Source of the DNA: Palaemon carinicauda
Lineage: Eukaryota > Arthropoda > Malacostraca > Decapoda > Palaemonidae
NCBI RefSeq assembly: GCF_036898095.1
Contig: NC_090743.1
Span: forward strand, 21,183,243-21,247,242
Direction: 5' to 3'
DNA: 64,000 nt
Shown: positions 1-10,449 of the stretch, piece by piece
Layout: every line of letters begins with the position of its first letter
How positions within the stretch are numbered: the first letter of the stretch is position 1
The notes under the pieces: model-generated
What the model saw: only the letters and a program-made list of their open reading frames with translations
Told to the model about the DNA's origin: nothing
Database searches by the model: none
Translations under genes and position numbers: made by a program

Positions 1-92
1 GATACAGATTGATCTGATAAACACAGTTGGGATTTTCACAGCTTCAAAATATATACTATGGCATGCATTAATAATTGAATACTGGTTAATGA

Positions 93-504
<412 letters not shown>

Positions 505-522
505 AATAAAATAATTCCTTAC

Positions 523-607
523 CTGTGCAGTTCCAAACTGCATGTAAAACATGGAAGTGTTAATTTTATCCTCTCGGTCAATATCATTTGTAGTGGCATC
601 TTCACAC
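523..607 (-). CDS. TMEM179: TMEM179-like, coding exon 4 (loop before the last TM segment)
   Basis: 85 bases: G + 28 codons, ending in phase 0. The acceptor is ATATCCACAG and the donor is ACAG|GTAAGG. GC from exon 3 plus G gives alanine, then [16 protein letters not shown] and FYMQFGTAQ. Vertebrate TMEM179 has a cysteine-acidic loop and an FYxQFxxAQ block at this position, just before the fourth helix. That helix must be encoded by an exon outside the window. A 400-bp TA/GATA microsatellite starts 18 bases past the donor. Confidence 0.83.
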
Positions 608-1800
608 CTGTGGATATTTTAGCGTTGTAATAAGAGAGAAATTATTTTAAATACTGTATTATAAAAAATCTATAACATAAAAGCAAATTCATAAAGAAAA
701 AAAAAATCTTATAATCAGGTAAATTCAATTATCTTCATTTTTATCAACAAATATGAAAAAGAAATGGATTTAGAAGATTGTATAATAAATTTTAACTCTT
801 GTACAGCAGGATATATTGTAGAGTATAAGTAAATCAAAATTTGTAAAATTACCTGATGAATACTAAATACTGAACTAGACAGCATTTGACAAAGTAGTAA
901 ATACTGTATAACTTGCAACACTGTATTAAATCATTAAGAGGTTGATCTGCCTCAACTTTACTCAAGATTTATTTCAGGCATATCAAAGGTTCTCCCTTTC
1001 TTAACTTATTACTTATAAAAAAAACAAATTGTACGTCACACTTTTCAAGAAAATTTTTCACCTAGCACAATATTACATTAAAATAACCAATGATTAAGAA
1101 AAAATAAGTCAACATTTTCTCCCAGTGAATAACAATAAGAGCACACATTCTAGTCATCTTTAGTTGAAAAAATAAAAATAATGGTGATTTAGCAGCTCTC
1201 TAGCTGGTTTATCTTACACAAAATAACTGGAGACCCATCTCAAAAGCAAAATACTGCTGTATATCAATTTCTGGGTTATAAATCAATGCATCGCTAACAT
1301 TAACCTTTGCCTTTCCTTAGTGCATTAATGCATTAATTGAAAAAAAAAAAAATCAGCCTTTTCTGTAAAAAGTCTCTCTCCAATTCTTGCAATCTAAGTA
1401 TTATTCTTACCTGAACAATTCATAAAAGCCTGTTTAACTGATCATCATTTATTCATCAGTGATTTTCATCAAATCTTGAAAACAAACTACTTAACATCCA
1501 TCAACATTATTTCTTGAAATTCACATAAAAGAAATTTCAAAATGGGGCTGCATTCATAATTCAAAAAAAATTGAAAAACAAAAAAAAAGCTGAAAACTTC
1601 ACAGCATTTGTACAATTGAAAGGCATACAGTACATTCCATTGTTTTTAAATCATAGGCACACAAAGTAATGAATGATCAAATCCTGCATTTAAAAGTATT
1701 TCTACTTAAAAACTACCAAATTATAGCGTAAATTACTATGTAATGTGCAGTATTATATAACCCTACTTAAACACACTATATTGTAAGAGAGACTGAGAAG
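608..1800. other. Intron 3, AT-rich unique sequence
   Basis: AT-rich sequence between exon 4 and DIRS element 1. No exon, RNA gene or repeat family was recognised. Confidence 0.6.
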
Positions 1801-1847
1801 AAAAATGATATTTTAATTATAAAATAAATTTTTGAATATACTTACCC

Positions 1848-2001
1848 GGTGAATATATAGCTGCAACTCTGTTGCTCGACAAACAAAAACTGTACAAAAA
1901 AACTCGCCAGCGATCGCTATACAGGTTGCGGGTGTGCCCATCAGCGCCATCTGTCGGCCAGATACCAAGCTCTATGTAAACAAAGACTCAATTTTCTCCT
2001 C
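1848..2001 (-). repeat. Element 1 inverted terminal repeat, left copy
   Basis: About 154 bases complementary to 8135-8288, containing GCCAGCGATCGCTATACAGG and CAGCGCCATCTGTCGG. Only minor differences were seen between the copies. Confidence 0.88.
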
Positions 2002-2046
2002 GTCCCACTGCGTCTCTATTGGGGAGGAAGGGAGGGTCCTTTAATT

Positions 2047-2138
2047 TATATATTCACCGGGTAAGTATATTCAAAAATTTATTTTATAATTAAAATATCA
2101 TTTTTAAATATTTAACTTGGCCGGTGAATATATAGCTG
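2047..2138 (-). repeat. Element 1 internal complementary region
   Basis: The first half is the complement of the extreme left end (1801-1860). The second half, from about 2099, is the complement of the extreme right end (8270-8306). Joining the two ends' complements is the diagnostic DIRS arrangement, thought to template circular intermediates. The copy is near-perfect (one T/C difference at the right-end half). Confidence 0.87.
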
Positions 2139-2538
2139 ATTCACACCCAGGATGGTGGGTAGAGACCAGTAAAATATGTTTACATTTTATGAGCTAAGAG
2201 TTTTTATTTCATTATAGAAGTTATCAAAATAACAAAAACAAAATAAATAGGTACCTGGTAAGGAAGTCGACTTGAACGATTACTCTGCCTTATAAGTACG
2301 TCTTCCTTACGGAGCCTCGCGATCCTCTTAGGATGCTGATAGACCCCTAGGAGCTGAAGTATCAAGGGCTGCAACCCATACAACAGGACCTCATCAAACC
2401 CCTAATCTAGGCGCTCTCAAGAAATGACTTTGACCACCCGCCAAATCAACCAGGATGCGAAAGGCTTCTTAGCCTTCCGGACAACCCATAAAAACCACAT
2501 TAAAAACATTTCAAGAGAAAGATTAAAAGGATATGGAA

Positions 2539-3600
2539 TTAGGGAATTGTAGTGGTTGAGCCCTCACCCACTACTGCACTCGCTGCTACGAATGGTCCCA
2601 GTGTGTAGCAGTTCTCGTAAAGAGACTGGACATCCTTTAGATAAAAAGACGCGAACACTGACTTGCTTCTCCAATAGGTTGCGTCCATTATACTTCGCAG
2701 AGATCTATTTTGCTTAAAGGCCACGGAAGTTGCAACAGCTCTAACTTCGTGCGTCTTTACCTTAAGCAAAGCTCGGTCTTCCTCACTCAGATGTGAATGA
2801 GCTTCTCGTATTAACAATCTGATAAAGTATGATAAAGCATTCTTTGACATAGGCAAAGATGGTTTCTTAACTGAACACCATAAAGCTTCAGATTGGCCTC
2901 GTAAAGGTTTGGTACGCTTTAAATAGAACTTAAGAGCTCTCACAGGGCATAAGACTCTTTCTACTTCATTGCCTACGATCTCCGATAAGCTGGGAATATC
3001 GAAAGATTTAGGCCAAGGGCGAGAAGGCAGCTCATTTTTGGCTAGAAAACCAAGTTGTAGCGAACAGGTGGCTTTTTCTGACGAAAATCCGATGTTTTTG
3101 CTGAAGGCATGAATCTCACTGACTCTTTTAGCCGAGGCTAAGCATACCAGGAAAAGAGTCTTTAGAGTGAGATCTTTCAGGGAGGCTGATTGTAACGGCT
3201 CAAACCTGTCTGACATGAGGAATCTTAGCACCACGTCTAAATTCCATCCAGGGGTAGCCAAACGACGCTCCTTGGTGGTCTCAAAAGACTTAAGGAGGTC
3301 TTGAAGATCTTTATTGTTGGAAAGATCTAAGCCTCTATGCCGGAAGACCGATGCCAACATGCTTCTGTAGCCCTTGATAGTGGGAGCTGAAAGGGATCGT
3401 CCTTTTCTCAGGTATAAGAGAAAATCAGCTATTTGAGCTACAGAGGTACTGGTTGAGGATACAGAAACTGACTTGCACCAGTCTCGGAAGACTTCCCACT
3501 TCGACTGGTAGACTCTAATGGTGGATGCTCTCCTTGCTCTAGCAATCGCACTGGCTGCCTCCTTCGAAAAGCCTCTAGCTCTCGAGAGTCTTTCGATAGT
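2539..3600 (-). CDS. Element 1 tyrosine recombinase
   Basis: The catalytic domain carries the phage-integrase set R...HxxR...Y: Arg in SAKRVSEIH, His and Arg in THEVR, and nucleophile Tyr in ASFYLKD, in the right order and spacing. It integrates circular DNA without target duplications. The open frame runs from 2539 up to 5187 (882 codons). Numbered in that frame the residues are R688, H813/R816 and Y849. Its first ~540 codons overlap the RT frame and look like a shadow, so the recombinase proper begins near 3525-3600. How it is initiated (internal start, frameshift or splicing) is not visible. The stop lies about 400 bases before the internal complementary region. Confidence 0.88.
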   Translation of the reverse strand, partial: TIERLSRARGFSKEAASAIARARRASTIRVYQSKWEVFRDWCKSVSVSSTSTSVAQIADFLLYLRKGRSLSAPTIKGYRSMLASVFRHRGLDLSNNKDLQDLLKSFETTKERRLATPGWNLDVVLRFLMSDRFEPLQSASLKDLTLKTLFLVCLASAKRVSEIHAFSKNIGFSSEKATCSLQLGFLAKNELPSRPWPKSFDIPSLSEIVGNEVERVLCPVRALKFYLKRTKPLRGQSEALWCSVKKPSLPMSKNALSYFIRLLIREAHSHLSEEDRALLKVKTHEVRAVATSVAFKQNRSLRSIMDATYWRSKSVFASFYLKDVQSLYENCYTLGPFVAASAVVGEGSTTTIP

Positions 3601-5678
3601 CTGAAGGCAGTCAGATAAAGAGCGAGGAGGCTTTGGTGTACCTTCTTTACGTGAGGCTGACGTAGAAGGTCCACCCTTAGAGGAAGACTTCTGGGAACGT
3701 CTACTAGCCATCGAAGTACCTCGGTGAACCATTCTCTCGCGGGCCAGAGGGGAGCAACTAACGTCAACCTTGTCCCTTCGTGAGAGGCGAACTTCTGCAG
3801 TACCTTGTTGACAATCTTGAACGGTGGGAATGCGTAGAGATCCAGATGTGACCAATCTAGGAGGAAGGCATCTATATGTATTGCTGCTGGGTCCGGGACT
3901 GGGGAGCAATAGATTGGAAGCCTCTTGGTCAGCGAGGTTGCAAAGAGATCTATGGTTGGTTGGCCCGAGGTGGCCCAAAGTCTCTTGCACACATCCTTGT
4001 GGAGGGTCCATTCTGTTGGAATTACTTGCCCTTTCCGACTGAGACAATCTGCTATGACATTCCAGTTGCCTTGGATGAACCTCGTTACTAGGGAGATGTC
4101 TTGATCTTTTGACCAGATGAGTAGGTCCCTTGCGATCTCGTACAACGTCAGTGAGTGGGTACCTCCTTGTTTGGAGATGTACGCCAAGGCCGTGGTGTTG
4201 TCTGAGTTTACTTCCACCACTTTGCCTCGAAGGAGAGACTTGAAGCTTTTCAAGGCCAGATGTACTGCCAACAGCTCCTTGCAGTTGATATGCATGCTCC
4301 TCTGACTCGAGTTCCACAGTCCTGAGCATTCCCAACCGTCTAGTGTCGCGCCCCAGCCCACGTCCGATGCGTCCGAGAAGAGAACGTGGTTGGGAGTCTG
4401 AACAGCCAGGGGAAGACCCTCTCTTAGGTTGATATTGTCCTTCCACCAAGTCGGACAAGACTTCATCTTTTCGGAAATCGGGATCGAGACCGCTTCTAGC
4501 GTCTTGGCCTTTTTCCAATGAAAAGCTAGATGGTATTGAAGCGGACGGAGGTGTAGTCTTCCTAGTGACACAAATTGTTCCAGGGATGACAGCGTCCCTA
4601 CCAGACTCATCCACAGCCTGACTGAGCAGCGTTCCTTCTTCAGCATGTTCTGGATGAATAACAGGGCTTGACTTATTCTGGGGGCCGACGGAAAAGCCCG
4701 AAAAGCTAGACTGTGAATCTCCATCCCTAAATACACAATAGTTTGGGATGGGACCAGTTGCGACTTTTCCAAATTGACTAGGAGTCCCAATTCCTTGGTC
4801 AGATCTAGAGTCCACTTGAGATCCTTCAGACAGCGACGACTGGAAGAGGCTCTGAGAAGCCAGTCGTCCAAATAAAGGGAGGCTCGGATGTCCGATAAGT
4901 GGAGGAATTTGGCCACATTCCTCATCAGCCTCGTAAACACGAGAGGAGCTGTGCTTAGGCCAAAGCACAGGGCCCGAAACTGGTAGACCACATTTTCGAA
5001 AACGAATCTCAGAAAAGGTTGGGAGTCTGAGTGAATGAGGACGTGGAAGTAGGCGTCCCTTAGGTCTAGGGAGACCATCCAGTCTTCCCTTCTGACCGCT
5101 GCTAAGACTGACTTTGTGGTCTCCATGGAGAATTTCGTCTTTGTGACAAAGACATTCAGAGCACTGACGTCTAGCACCGGTCTCCACCCTCCTGTCTTCT
5201 TTGCAACTAGGAAGAGGCGGTTGTAGAATCCCGGTGATTGAAGGTCCGAGACTTTGACCACCGCTCCCTTCTCTAGCAAAAGAGACACTTCCAGTTTCAG
5301 GGCTTGTCTCTTTTCTTCCTCTCTGTACCTGGGAGAGAGATCGATGGGAGACGTTGCTAGAGGGGGTTTGCGTACAAAAGGGATTTTGTACCCCTCTCTG
5401 AGCAACTTCACAGATTGTGAATCTGCGCCTCTCCTCTCCCAGGCTTGCCAGAAGTTCTTGAGTCTGGCTCCCACTGCTGTCTGAAGTTGCGGGCAGTCAG
5501 ACTCTGCCCTTAGAGGACTTGGATCCTTTCCTCTTCCCTCGCTTCCCTTCGGCACGAGCACCTCCTCTGCTGGAGGCTCTGCCACGAAAGGGCGGAATAA
5601 AGCGAGACGCTGGAGTGTCAATCCTCGGTCTAGCGGAAGATGAAGGCAAAGGGGGAGCTTTGCGAGCTGAGGACGCAA
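3438..5678 (-). CDS. Element 1 Pol: reverse transcriptase, RNase H and Dam-like domain
   Basis: 746 codons. RT spans about residues 95-320, with motif A SLDLRDAYF (203-211), GLSTAP before motif B, and motif C YLDDWLL (from 269). RNase H spans about 430-550 and has the acidic set: D436 (FSDAS), E468 (CKELL), D493 (SDNTT) and D544 (ADCLS). Residues 575-655 (DLFATS, PDPAAIHIDAF, YAFPPF, APLWPAREWF) match the segment after RNase H that is annotated as Dam-methylase-like in DIRS elements. The frame overlaps Gag by about 180 bases and the recombinase at its 3' end. No stop or frameshift interrupts it and all catalytic acids are present. Confidence 0.9.
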   Translation of the reverse strand: MRPQLAKLPLCLHLPLDRGLTLQRLALFRPFVAEPPAEEVLVPKGSEGRGKDPSPLRAESDCPQLQTAVGARLKNFWQAWERRGADSQSVKLLREGYKIPFVRKPPLATSPIDLSPRYREEEKRQALKLEVSLLLEKGAVVKVSDLQSPGFYNRLFLVAKKTGGWRPVLDVSALNVFVTKTKFSMETTKSVLAAVRREDWMVSLDLRDAYFHVLIHSDSQPFLRFVFENVVYQFRALCFGLSTAPLVFTRLMRNVAKFLHLSDIRASLYLDDWLLRASSSRRCLKDLKWTLDLTKELGLLVNLEKSQLVPSQTIVYLGMEIHSLAFRAFPSAPRISQALLFIQNMLKKERCSVRLWMSLVGTLSSLEQFVSLGRLHLRPLQYHLAFHWKKAKTLEAVSIPISEKMKSCPTWWKDNINLREGLPLAVQTPNHVLFSDASDVGWGATLDGWECSGLWNSSQRSMHINCKELLAVHLALKSFKSLLRGKVVEVNSDNTTALAYISKQGGTHSLTLYEIARDLLIWSKDQDISLVTRFIQGNWNVIADCLSRKGQVIPTEWTLHKDVCKRLWATSGQPTIDLFATSLTKRLPIYCSPVPDPAAIHIDAFLLDWSHLDLYAFPPFKIVNKVLQKFASHEGTRLTLVAPLWPAREWFTEVLRWLVDVPRSLPLRVDLLRQPHVKKVHQSLLALYLTAFRLSKDSRELEAFRRRQPVRLLEQGEHPPLESTSRSGKSSETGASQFLYPQPVPL

Positions 5679-7956
5679 CTAGATCATGAGTGTCCTTCTG
5701 CATTAACGAAGCAGCAATTTCCTTTATCAAGACTTCTGGAAACAGGCACTTGGAAAGGGGAGCAAAGAGAAGCTCAGATCTCTGGCATGGTGTAACCCCA
5801 GCAGACAGGAACGAGCAGAGAGACTCTCGCTTTTTCAGGACTCCGGACGTGAATGAGGCAGCTAGCTCATTGGACCCATCACGGACGGCCTTGTCCATAC
5901 AGGACATAATGAGCAAAGAAATATCTTTATCTGTTGAAGAGATTTTCCTGCTCAGGGCTCCTAAGCACCAGTCTAAAAAGTTAAAGACTTCAAAAGCCCT
6001 AAAGATCCCATTCATAAGGTGGTCCAGGTCCGATGATGACCAACAAATCTTCGAGCGTCTCATGGCAAGGCGTCGGGGAGAGTCTACAAGACTTGAGAAG
6101 TCGCCCTGGGCAGAGGCAGGAACTCCCAAGCTGAGAACTTCTCCCGTGGCATACCAGACGCTCGATCTAGAAGAGAGTTTAGCTGGGGGAAAGGCAAATG
6201 CTGTCTTCCCTAAACTCTTCTTGGACTCTAACCAGTCTCCTATCAGCCGCAAAGCTCTCTTAGACGAGCGTGCGAGGACGAGTCTAGTAAAGGCAGGTGC
6301 GGCAGAAGGCATGCCTAATACAAACTCTGACGGCGGAGAACGAGGAGCCACAGAAACAAACTGGTCAGGAAACAACTCTTTGAAAATAGCCAAGACTTTT
6401 CTAAAGTCCAAAGATGGTTGAGTTGACTTAGGCTCATCCAGTTCTGATTGTTGATCATCTTGTTGTTCAGCAACATCATCATCAGAAAGTTCCTCATCCG
6501 AAAACTGATGAGGAAACGGCAGCGGAGTGGGCAACGTCTGGTTCGCTGAGTCCGGTCGCACTGGTGCATGCGTGACGGAGCCGGACGCAACGTCATGGAA
6601 CTGCTGCACAGTCTGTGAACTGTCAACAACCATGGGAGCGCGAGGACGCACAGCGTCTACCCGAGACTGTCTAGACCGACTGGGTTGAGCAGTGGAAACC
6701 ACACCGGGTTGCGGAGGTTGACGCACCTCGTCAAAACAAGTCACCTCTGATGGTTGTTGAACGTCCTGAACGTCAACAACCACCTCCGTGCGTCGCTTAA
6801 CGTCAACGTGCGGCTGGCAACCCACACTGGATCGCTTCGGTGGAGGAACCACCTCAACTGGTAGACGCGAGAAGGTTACCTCAGCGTCAACAGGACGCAC
6901 AACCGATCGCTTGGAAGGTTGTTGGTTAAAAGGTACGGCAGCAACCTTCTCCGCATGAAAGTCCTGCATCAAAGACGTAAGCTGGGACTGCATGTCTTGC
7001 AGTAAAGCCCATTTAGGGTCTACGGGAGCAGGTGCGGCGACAGACGGTGTTAGTGACTGAAGCGGTACCGCTTTGCCTCTCTTAGGCGGTGAGCAGTCAT
7101 CAGATGACGGCATCGAGTCCGAACTGACCCAGTGGCTACAACTGGGACGTTGGACTTGTCCTGAAGGGACCGATTTACGTTTTAAAGGTCGTGAGACCTT
7201 GGTCCAAAGTTTCTTACGAGAAACACCTTCAGACGACGAGGTATAAATGGGCTCTCTCGTCTTACGTAGGTAGGGGCGATCTTGGGGAGATACGCCTGAT
7301 ACCATGGAGGGAACGTCTGTTCGCTGATTAAAGCCTCTCGAACCCATGCGTCGTGCGACATTGCTTCTCCCCTGGACTTGGGAGCTTGCAAGAGGTCCCG
7401 GACTAGAAGGACGACAGGCACGAACAGACGAACCCTCAAGCGCAACACTGTTCACAACACTTTCACTTGGCACTTTATCACTTCCCACTGCACTTTGGCA
7501 CTTAAGCTCCTTAACATCCGCCATGAGTTGATTACGGTCACTTGCAAGGGACTCAACTCTCTCCCCCAGGGCATGGATGGCACGCATCATGTCGGCCATC
7601 GATGGTTCCTGAGTGCTAGGAGGGGGGTTAGGAACAACCACTACAGGGGAAGGAATAGGTTGTGGGGCATGAGGAGAGGAAACATCAATAGACCTAGAAG
7701 AACTTCTCCTAATTCTATCTCTCTCTAGCCTGCGTGTGTACTTTTCAAATTCGATAAAATCGAATTCCGAAAGGCCCACGCACTCCTCACACCGATCTTC
7801 CAATTGACAGGTTTTACCCCGACAATTGGAACAAACAGTGTGAGGGTCGATAGAAGCCTTCGGAAGACGCCTAGAACAGTCCCTAGCATTGCATTTTCTA
7901 AATTTGGGAACTTGTGAAGGGTCAGCCATTTTGAATTGGTCAAGGGAAAATTCCAA
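5497..7956 (-). CDS. Element 1 Gag-like protein
   Basis: 819 codons, the first long frame on the element's coding strand. The N-terminus has clustered cysteines (C22, C27, C42, C45, C50, C56, C59) suggesting a zinc-binding fold, followed by an acidic/basic stretch ending RDRIRR. The middle is low complexity, rich in Pro, Ser, Val and Gln (about residues 80-480). A more compact C-terminal part (about 530-760) contains FRKVLAIFKELFPDQF, then a basic Arg/Gly/Lys tail as expected for nucleic-acid binding. Met10 (MADPSQ) could be the true start. Its role as Gag is inferred from position and composition. It is cleanly open and overlaps Pol by about 180 bases. Confidence 0.75.
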   Translation of the reverse strand: MEFSLDQFKMADPSQVPKFRKCNARDCSRRLPKASIDPHTVCSNCRGKTCQLEDRCEECVGLSEFDFIEFEKYTRRLERDRIRRSSSRSIDVSSPHAPQPIPSPVVVVPNPPPSTQEPSMADMMRAIHALGERVESLASDRNQLMADVKELKCQSAVGSDKVPSESVVNSVALEGSSVRACRPSSPGPLASSQVQGRSNVARRMGSRGFNQRTDVPSMVSGVSPQDRPYLRKTREPIYTSSSEGVSRKKLWTKVSRPLKRKSVPSGQVQRPSCSHWVSSDSMPSSDDCSPPKRGKAVPLQSLTPSVAAPAPVDPKWALLQDMQSQLTSLMQDFHAEKVAAVPFNQQPSKRSVVRPVDAEVTFSRLPVEVVPPPKRSSVGCQPHVDVKRRTEVVVDVQDVQQPSEVTCFDEVRQPPQPGVVSTAQPSRSRQSRVDAVRPRAPMVVDSSQTVQQFHDVASGSVTHAPVRPDSANQTLPTPLPFPHQFSDEELSDDDVAEQQDDQQSELDEPKSTQPSLDFRKVLAIFKELFPDQFVSVAPRSPPSEFVLGMPSAAPAFTRLVLARSSKRALRLIGDWLESKKSLGKTAFAFPPAKLSSRSSVWYATGEVLSLGVPASAQGDFSSLVDSPRRLAMRRSKICWSSSDLDHLMNGIFRAFEVFNFLDWCLGALSRKISSTDKDISLLIMSCMDKAVRDGSNELAASFTSGVLKKRESLCSFLSAGVTPCQRSELLFAPLSKCLFPEVLIKEIAASLMQKDTHDLVASSARKAPPLPSSSARPRIDTPASRFIPPFRGRASSRGGARAEGKRGKRKGSKSSKGRV

Positions 7957-8134
7957 AAAACGATCTAAGTCATCAACAATGAATCCGATACAAAAAAGAG
8001 TTCAAGGATTTATTTGAAGAAAAACCCTGCACAGCGAAAGCTCAAAACCAGAATATAGTACTTCACCAAAGATGATGTGAAAAACTCCAGTTAGCAACAG
8101 CGAGTAAAGTACGTCTTGTCGACACGTCGACAGA

Positions 8135-8288
8135 GAGAAAATTGAGTCTTTGTTTACATAGAGCTTGGTATCTGGCCGACAGATGGCGCTGATGGGCACA
8201 CCCGCAACCTGTATAGCGATCGCTGGCGAGTTTTTTTGTACAGTTTTTGTCTGTCGAGCAACAGAGTTGCAGCTATATATTCACCGGC
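8135..8288 (-). repeat. Element 1 inverted terminal repeat, right copy (5' end of the element)
   Basis: Complement of 1848-2001. On the coding strand this is the 5' end, so promoter and transcription start are expected here or just inside, but no TATA or initiator could be singled out. Confidence 0.87.
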
Positions 8289-8306
8289 TAAGTTAAATAT
8301 TTAAAA

Positions 8307-9203
8307 TTTAAGTTTGAGTATATTCCATAAGCCTTACACTTGAATGAGATAGCAAACCAAATCGGAAAGTAAATTGGTAAAAAAAAATTTTCACTAGGGA
8401 AAAATATACATCAGAATTAAAACAGCAGATTTTTACTCTATTGTTTCGCCCTACAAACATTTCTCATACAAAAACTCTATTTTATAATTAATCAAATTTC
8501 TATCTATAATCAGGGAAAGAGAGCATACAGAGTAATCACGGTTGAAAAGGAAATGACTCAATAAACATACTTTGAGGTAGAAAAATACTATAGAGCATTA
8601 ACATTAAAATATCATTACAGTAATCTATCCTATATAAATACTACTAAGGAGATGCAGACAAGGCCAATATGCAGATACAGGGAAATAACTTTCATTAGAT
8701 TGGGCTATCCAATGTTAGGTTACCCAAAAATCATGGCCAAAAATGTCTAGCTTATAAAATATATAAATAAATAAAAACTCAGAGGTCTCTGTTATACACA
8801 ATGAATCCGTACACTGCACACGGATACACTGGCCATTGAGTAGGGGAAACAATATTTCTTTGGTATTAATGTTGAATTGAATTCCCTATTTTAGCCTTTC
8901 AAGGAAGTCCTTGGAGACCACACAGCACACTGACCCCCAAAAATACTAAGATAAATAAATCTGCTAATTTCACAAACAAGTTAAAAAACATATAGTAAAC
9001 ACAATATCTACATCCTCAGCATTTCTGACCGTACTTCAACTCAACTACATAGGTGGATGTAATGAGATGAGGGCAGTCCAACAGGCTTCATCCTGAAGAT
9101 TTGATTCTCCACACGTGTGTCATTATACTAGTAAAGTAGGCTATATGGTATACTTCCAAACATTTAAACAAGAAAATGTACAAAGAATGGTGTTGTTACT
9201 CAC
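8307..9203. other. Intron 3, AT-rich sequence next to exon 3
   Basis: No repeat family or RNA gene was recognised between element 1 and exon 3. Confidence 0.6.
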
Positions 9204-9332
9204 GCTTCAAATCGCAACATAATGGCATTACACCAGGTTTGGTATCCAATTGTGATCATCAATGCACCAGCAAGAGCTGCCATAGACATGAAGAGACTCA
9301 GCAGGATGTCAATGAAGGCACTCAAAAAGGAA
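9204..9332 (-). CDS. TMEM179: TMEM179-like, coding exon 3 (third TM segment)
   Basis: 129 bases: T + 42 codons + GC. The acceptor has a long T tract ending ACAG and the donor is GAAGC|GTGAGT. The AG from exon 2 plus T makes a serine, giving RGTESSFLSAF across the junction, where vertebrate proteins have a similar GSFFSAF. The exon encodes one long hydrophobic stretch (ILLSLFMSMAALAGALMITI) then GYQTWCNAIM, matching the family block that follows the third helix. This block and the exact phase agreement with exons 2 and 4 are the strongest evidence for the gene. Confidence 0.87.
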
Positions 9333-9561
9333 CTGTAAAAAAAAAATTAAATTGATAATTCTACTTAAATTATGCACTTACTTTGCCACTCTCTCAGGCC
9401 TCATTACCACACACATCCCACAGCCTTTATATTAGCATTGATAATCCGTAATGAAACAAAGTTTTGAATATTACATAAAAATTTTTTTAATGCTATAAAA
9501 ACATCTGATTTTCCCTTGAAATAAATATGTACTTCAATTATGATAGAGACCATAATAACTT

Positions 9562-9870
9562 TTAACCCTTTTACCCCCAAAGGACGTACTGGTACGTTTC
9601 ACAAAAGCCATCCCTTTACCCCCATGGACGTACCGGTACGTCCTTGCAAAAAAATGCTATAAAAATTTGTTTTTCATATTTTTTGATAATTTTTTGAGAA
9701 AATTCAGGCATTTTCCAAGAGAATGAGACCAACCTGACCTCTCTATGACAAAAATTAAGGCTGTTAGAGCAATTTAAAGAAAATATACTACAAAATGTGT
9801 TGGGAAAAAAAGAACCCCCTGGGGGTTAAGGGTTGGAAATTTCCAAATACCCCGGGGGTAAAAGGGTTAA
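9562..9870 (+). mobile_element. TTAA-flanked piggyBac-like MITE, copy 1
   Basis: 309 bases starting TTAACCCTTTTACCCCCA and ending with the near-complement GGGGGTAAAAGGGTTAA. TTAA target sites followed by CCCTTT-type termini are characteristic of piggyBac-family transposons. There is no coding capacity. The 18-base perfect palindrome GGACGTACCGGTACGTCC lies at about 9624-9641, near the left end. It lies 230 bases from exon 3 inside intron 2. Matching copies are at 21964 and 44001. Confidence 0.78.
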
Positions 9871-10449
9871 CATGCCTGATGAAGAAGTGATACATAATTA
9901 ACTCATTACTAAAATACATTTCATTAAGGGTTAGTAGATCACATCTCGTTGAAGGACTTTACCATTGGGAGATACCATCTCGAAGGTGGAAGACCCTCTG
10001 CTCAAAGTAATTTCATTTTTGCTTACATTTGCAGAGATAAAGTTAGCAATCAATCAGCAGGGAGAGAAGAAAATAATTTAAATAAAACCAAGCCATGAAA
10101 TGAGAATCTTTCCAAGAATTTTCATGCCAATTAGAAAAAACTCCCTTTACAAATGATGAACAGCTATTTAAACAAGAGAATTTGGACTGAAACATCTTTT
10201 GCTGAGTAATCTTTATTTTATGCTGAATGAAAGGGGTCCTAATTATGTAGTGTGTTAGAGAATAGTGCAAACCTGAAATGGTAGAACTGAGTGAGAACAT
10301 AATTGTCATGTGCAATCTTTAAGATAATGGTCAGTAAAAGTTGTTTGTCTCTTCCATACACCAGCTTTGAGGACTTGTGCTACAGAATGGTTTTTACAGA
10401 AAGCTAAGGATGTATATCATGTGCTCAGGGGGGAGGGGTCAACTGGTGG

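Larger units (their letters stand above)
1801..8306 (-). mobile_element. DIRS-type retrotransposon, element 1 (apparently intact)
   Basis: A 6.5-kb minus-strand element within intron 3. Order on the minus strand: right terminal repeat (8288-8135), Gag, RT/RNase H/Dam-like, tyrosine recombinase, internal complementary region (2138-2047), left terminal repeat (2001-1848). The complement of the internal region reads as the right end running into the left end, placing the termini near 1801-1804 and 8306 with about 3-4 bases of A overlap. No target duplication is visible, as expected for recombinase-mediated integration. It lacks the LTRs and DDE integrase of Gypsy elements. All three frames are open, so it is a candidate autonomous copy. 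Confidence 0.88.

Noticed and set aside
3824..4305. Plus-strand frames of 60-75 codons inside element 1
   Set aside because: Antisense shadows of the Pol frame with no motif.
5690..6421. 243-codon plus-strand frame
   Set aside because: Antisense to the Gag frame of element 1, no recognisable domain, biased composition mirrors Gag.
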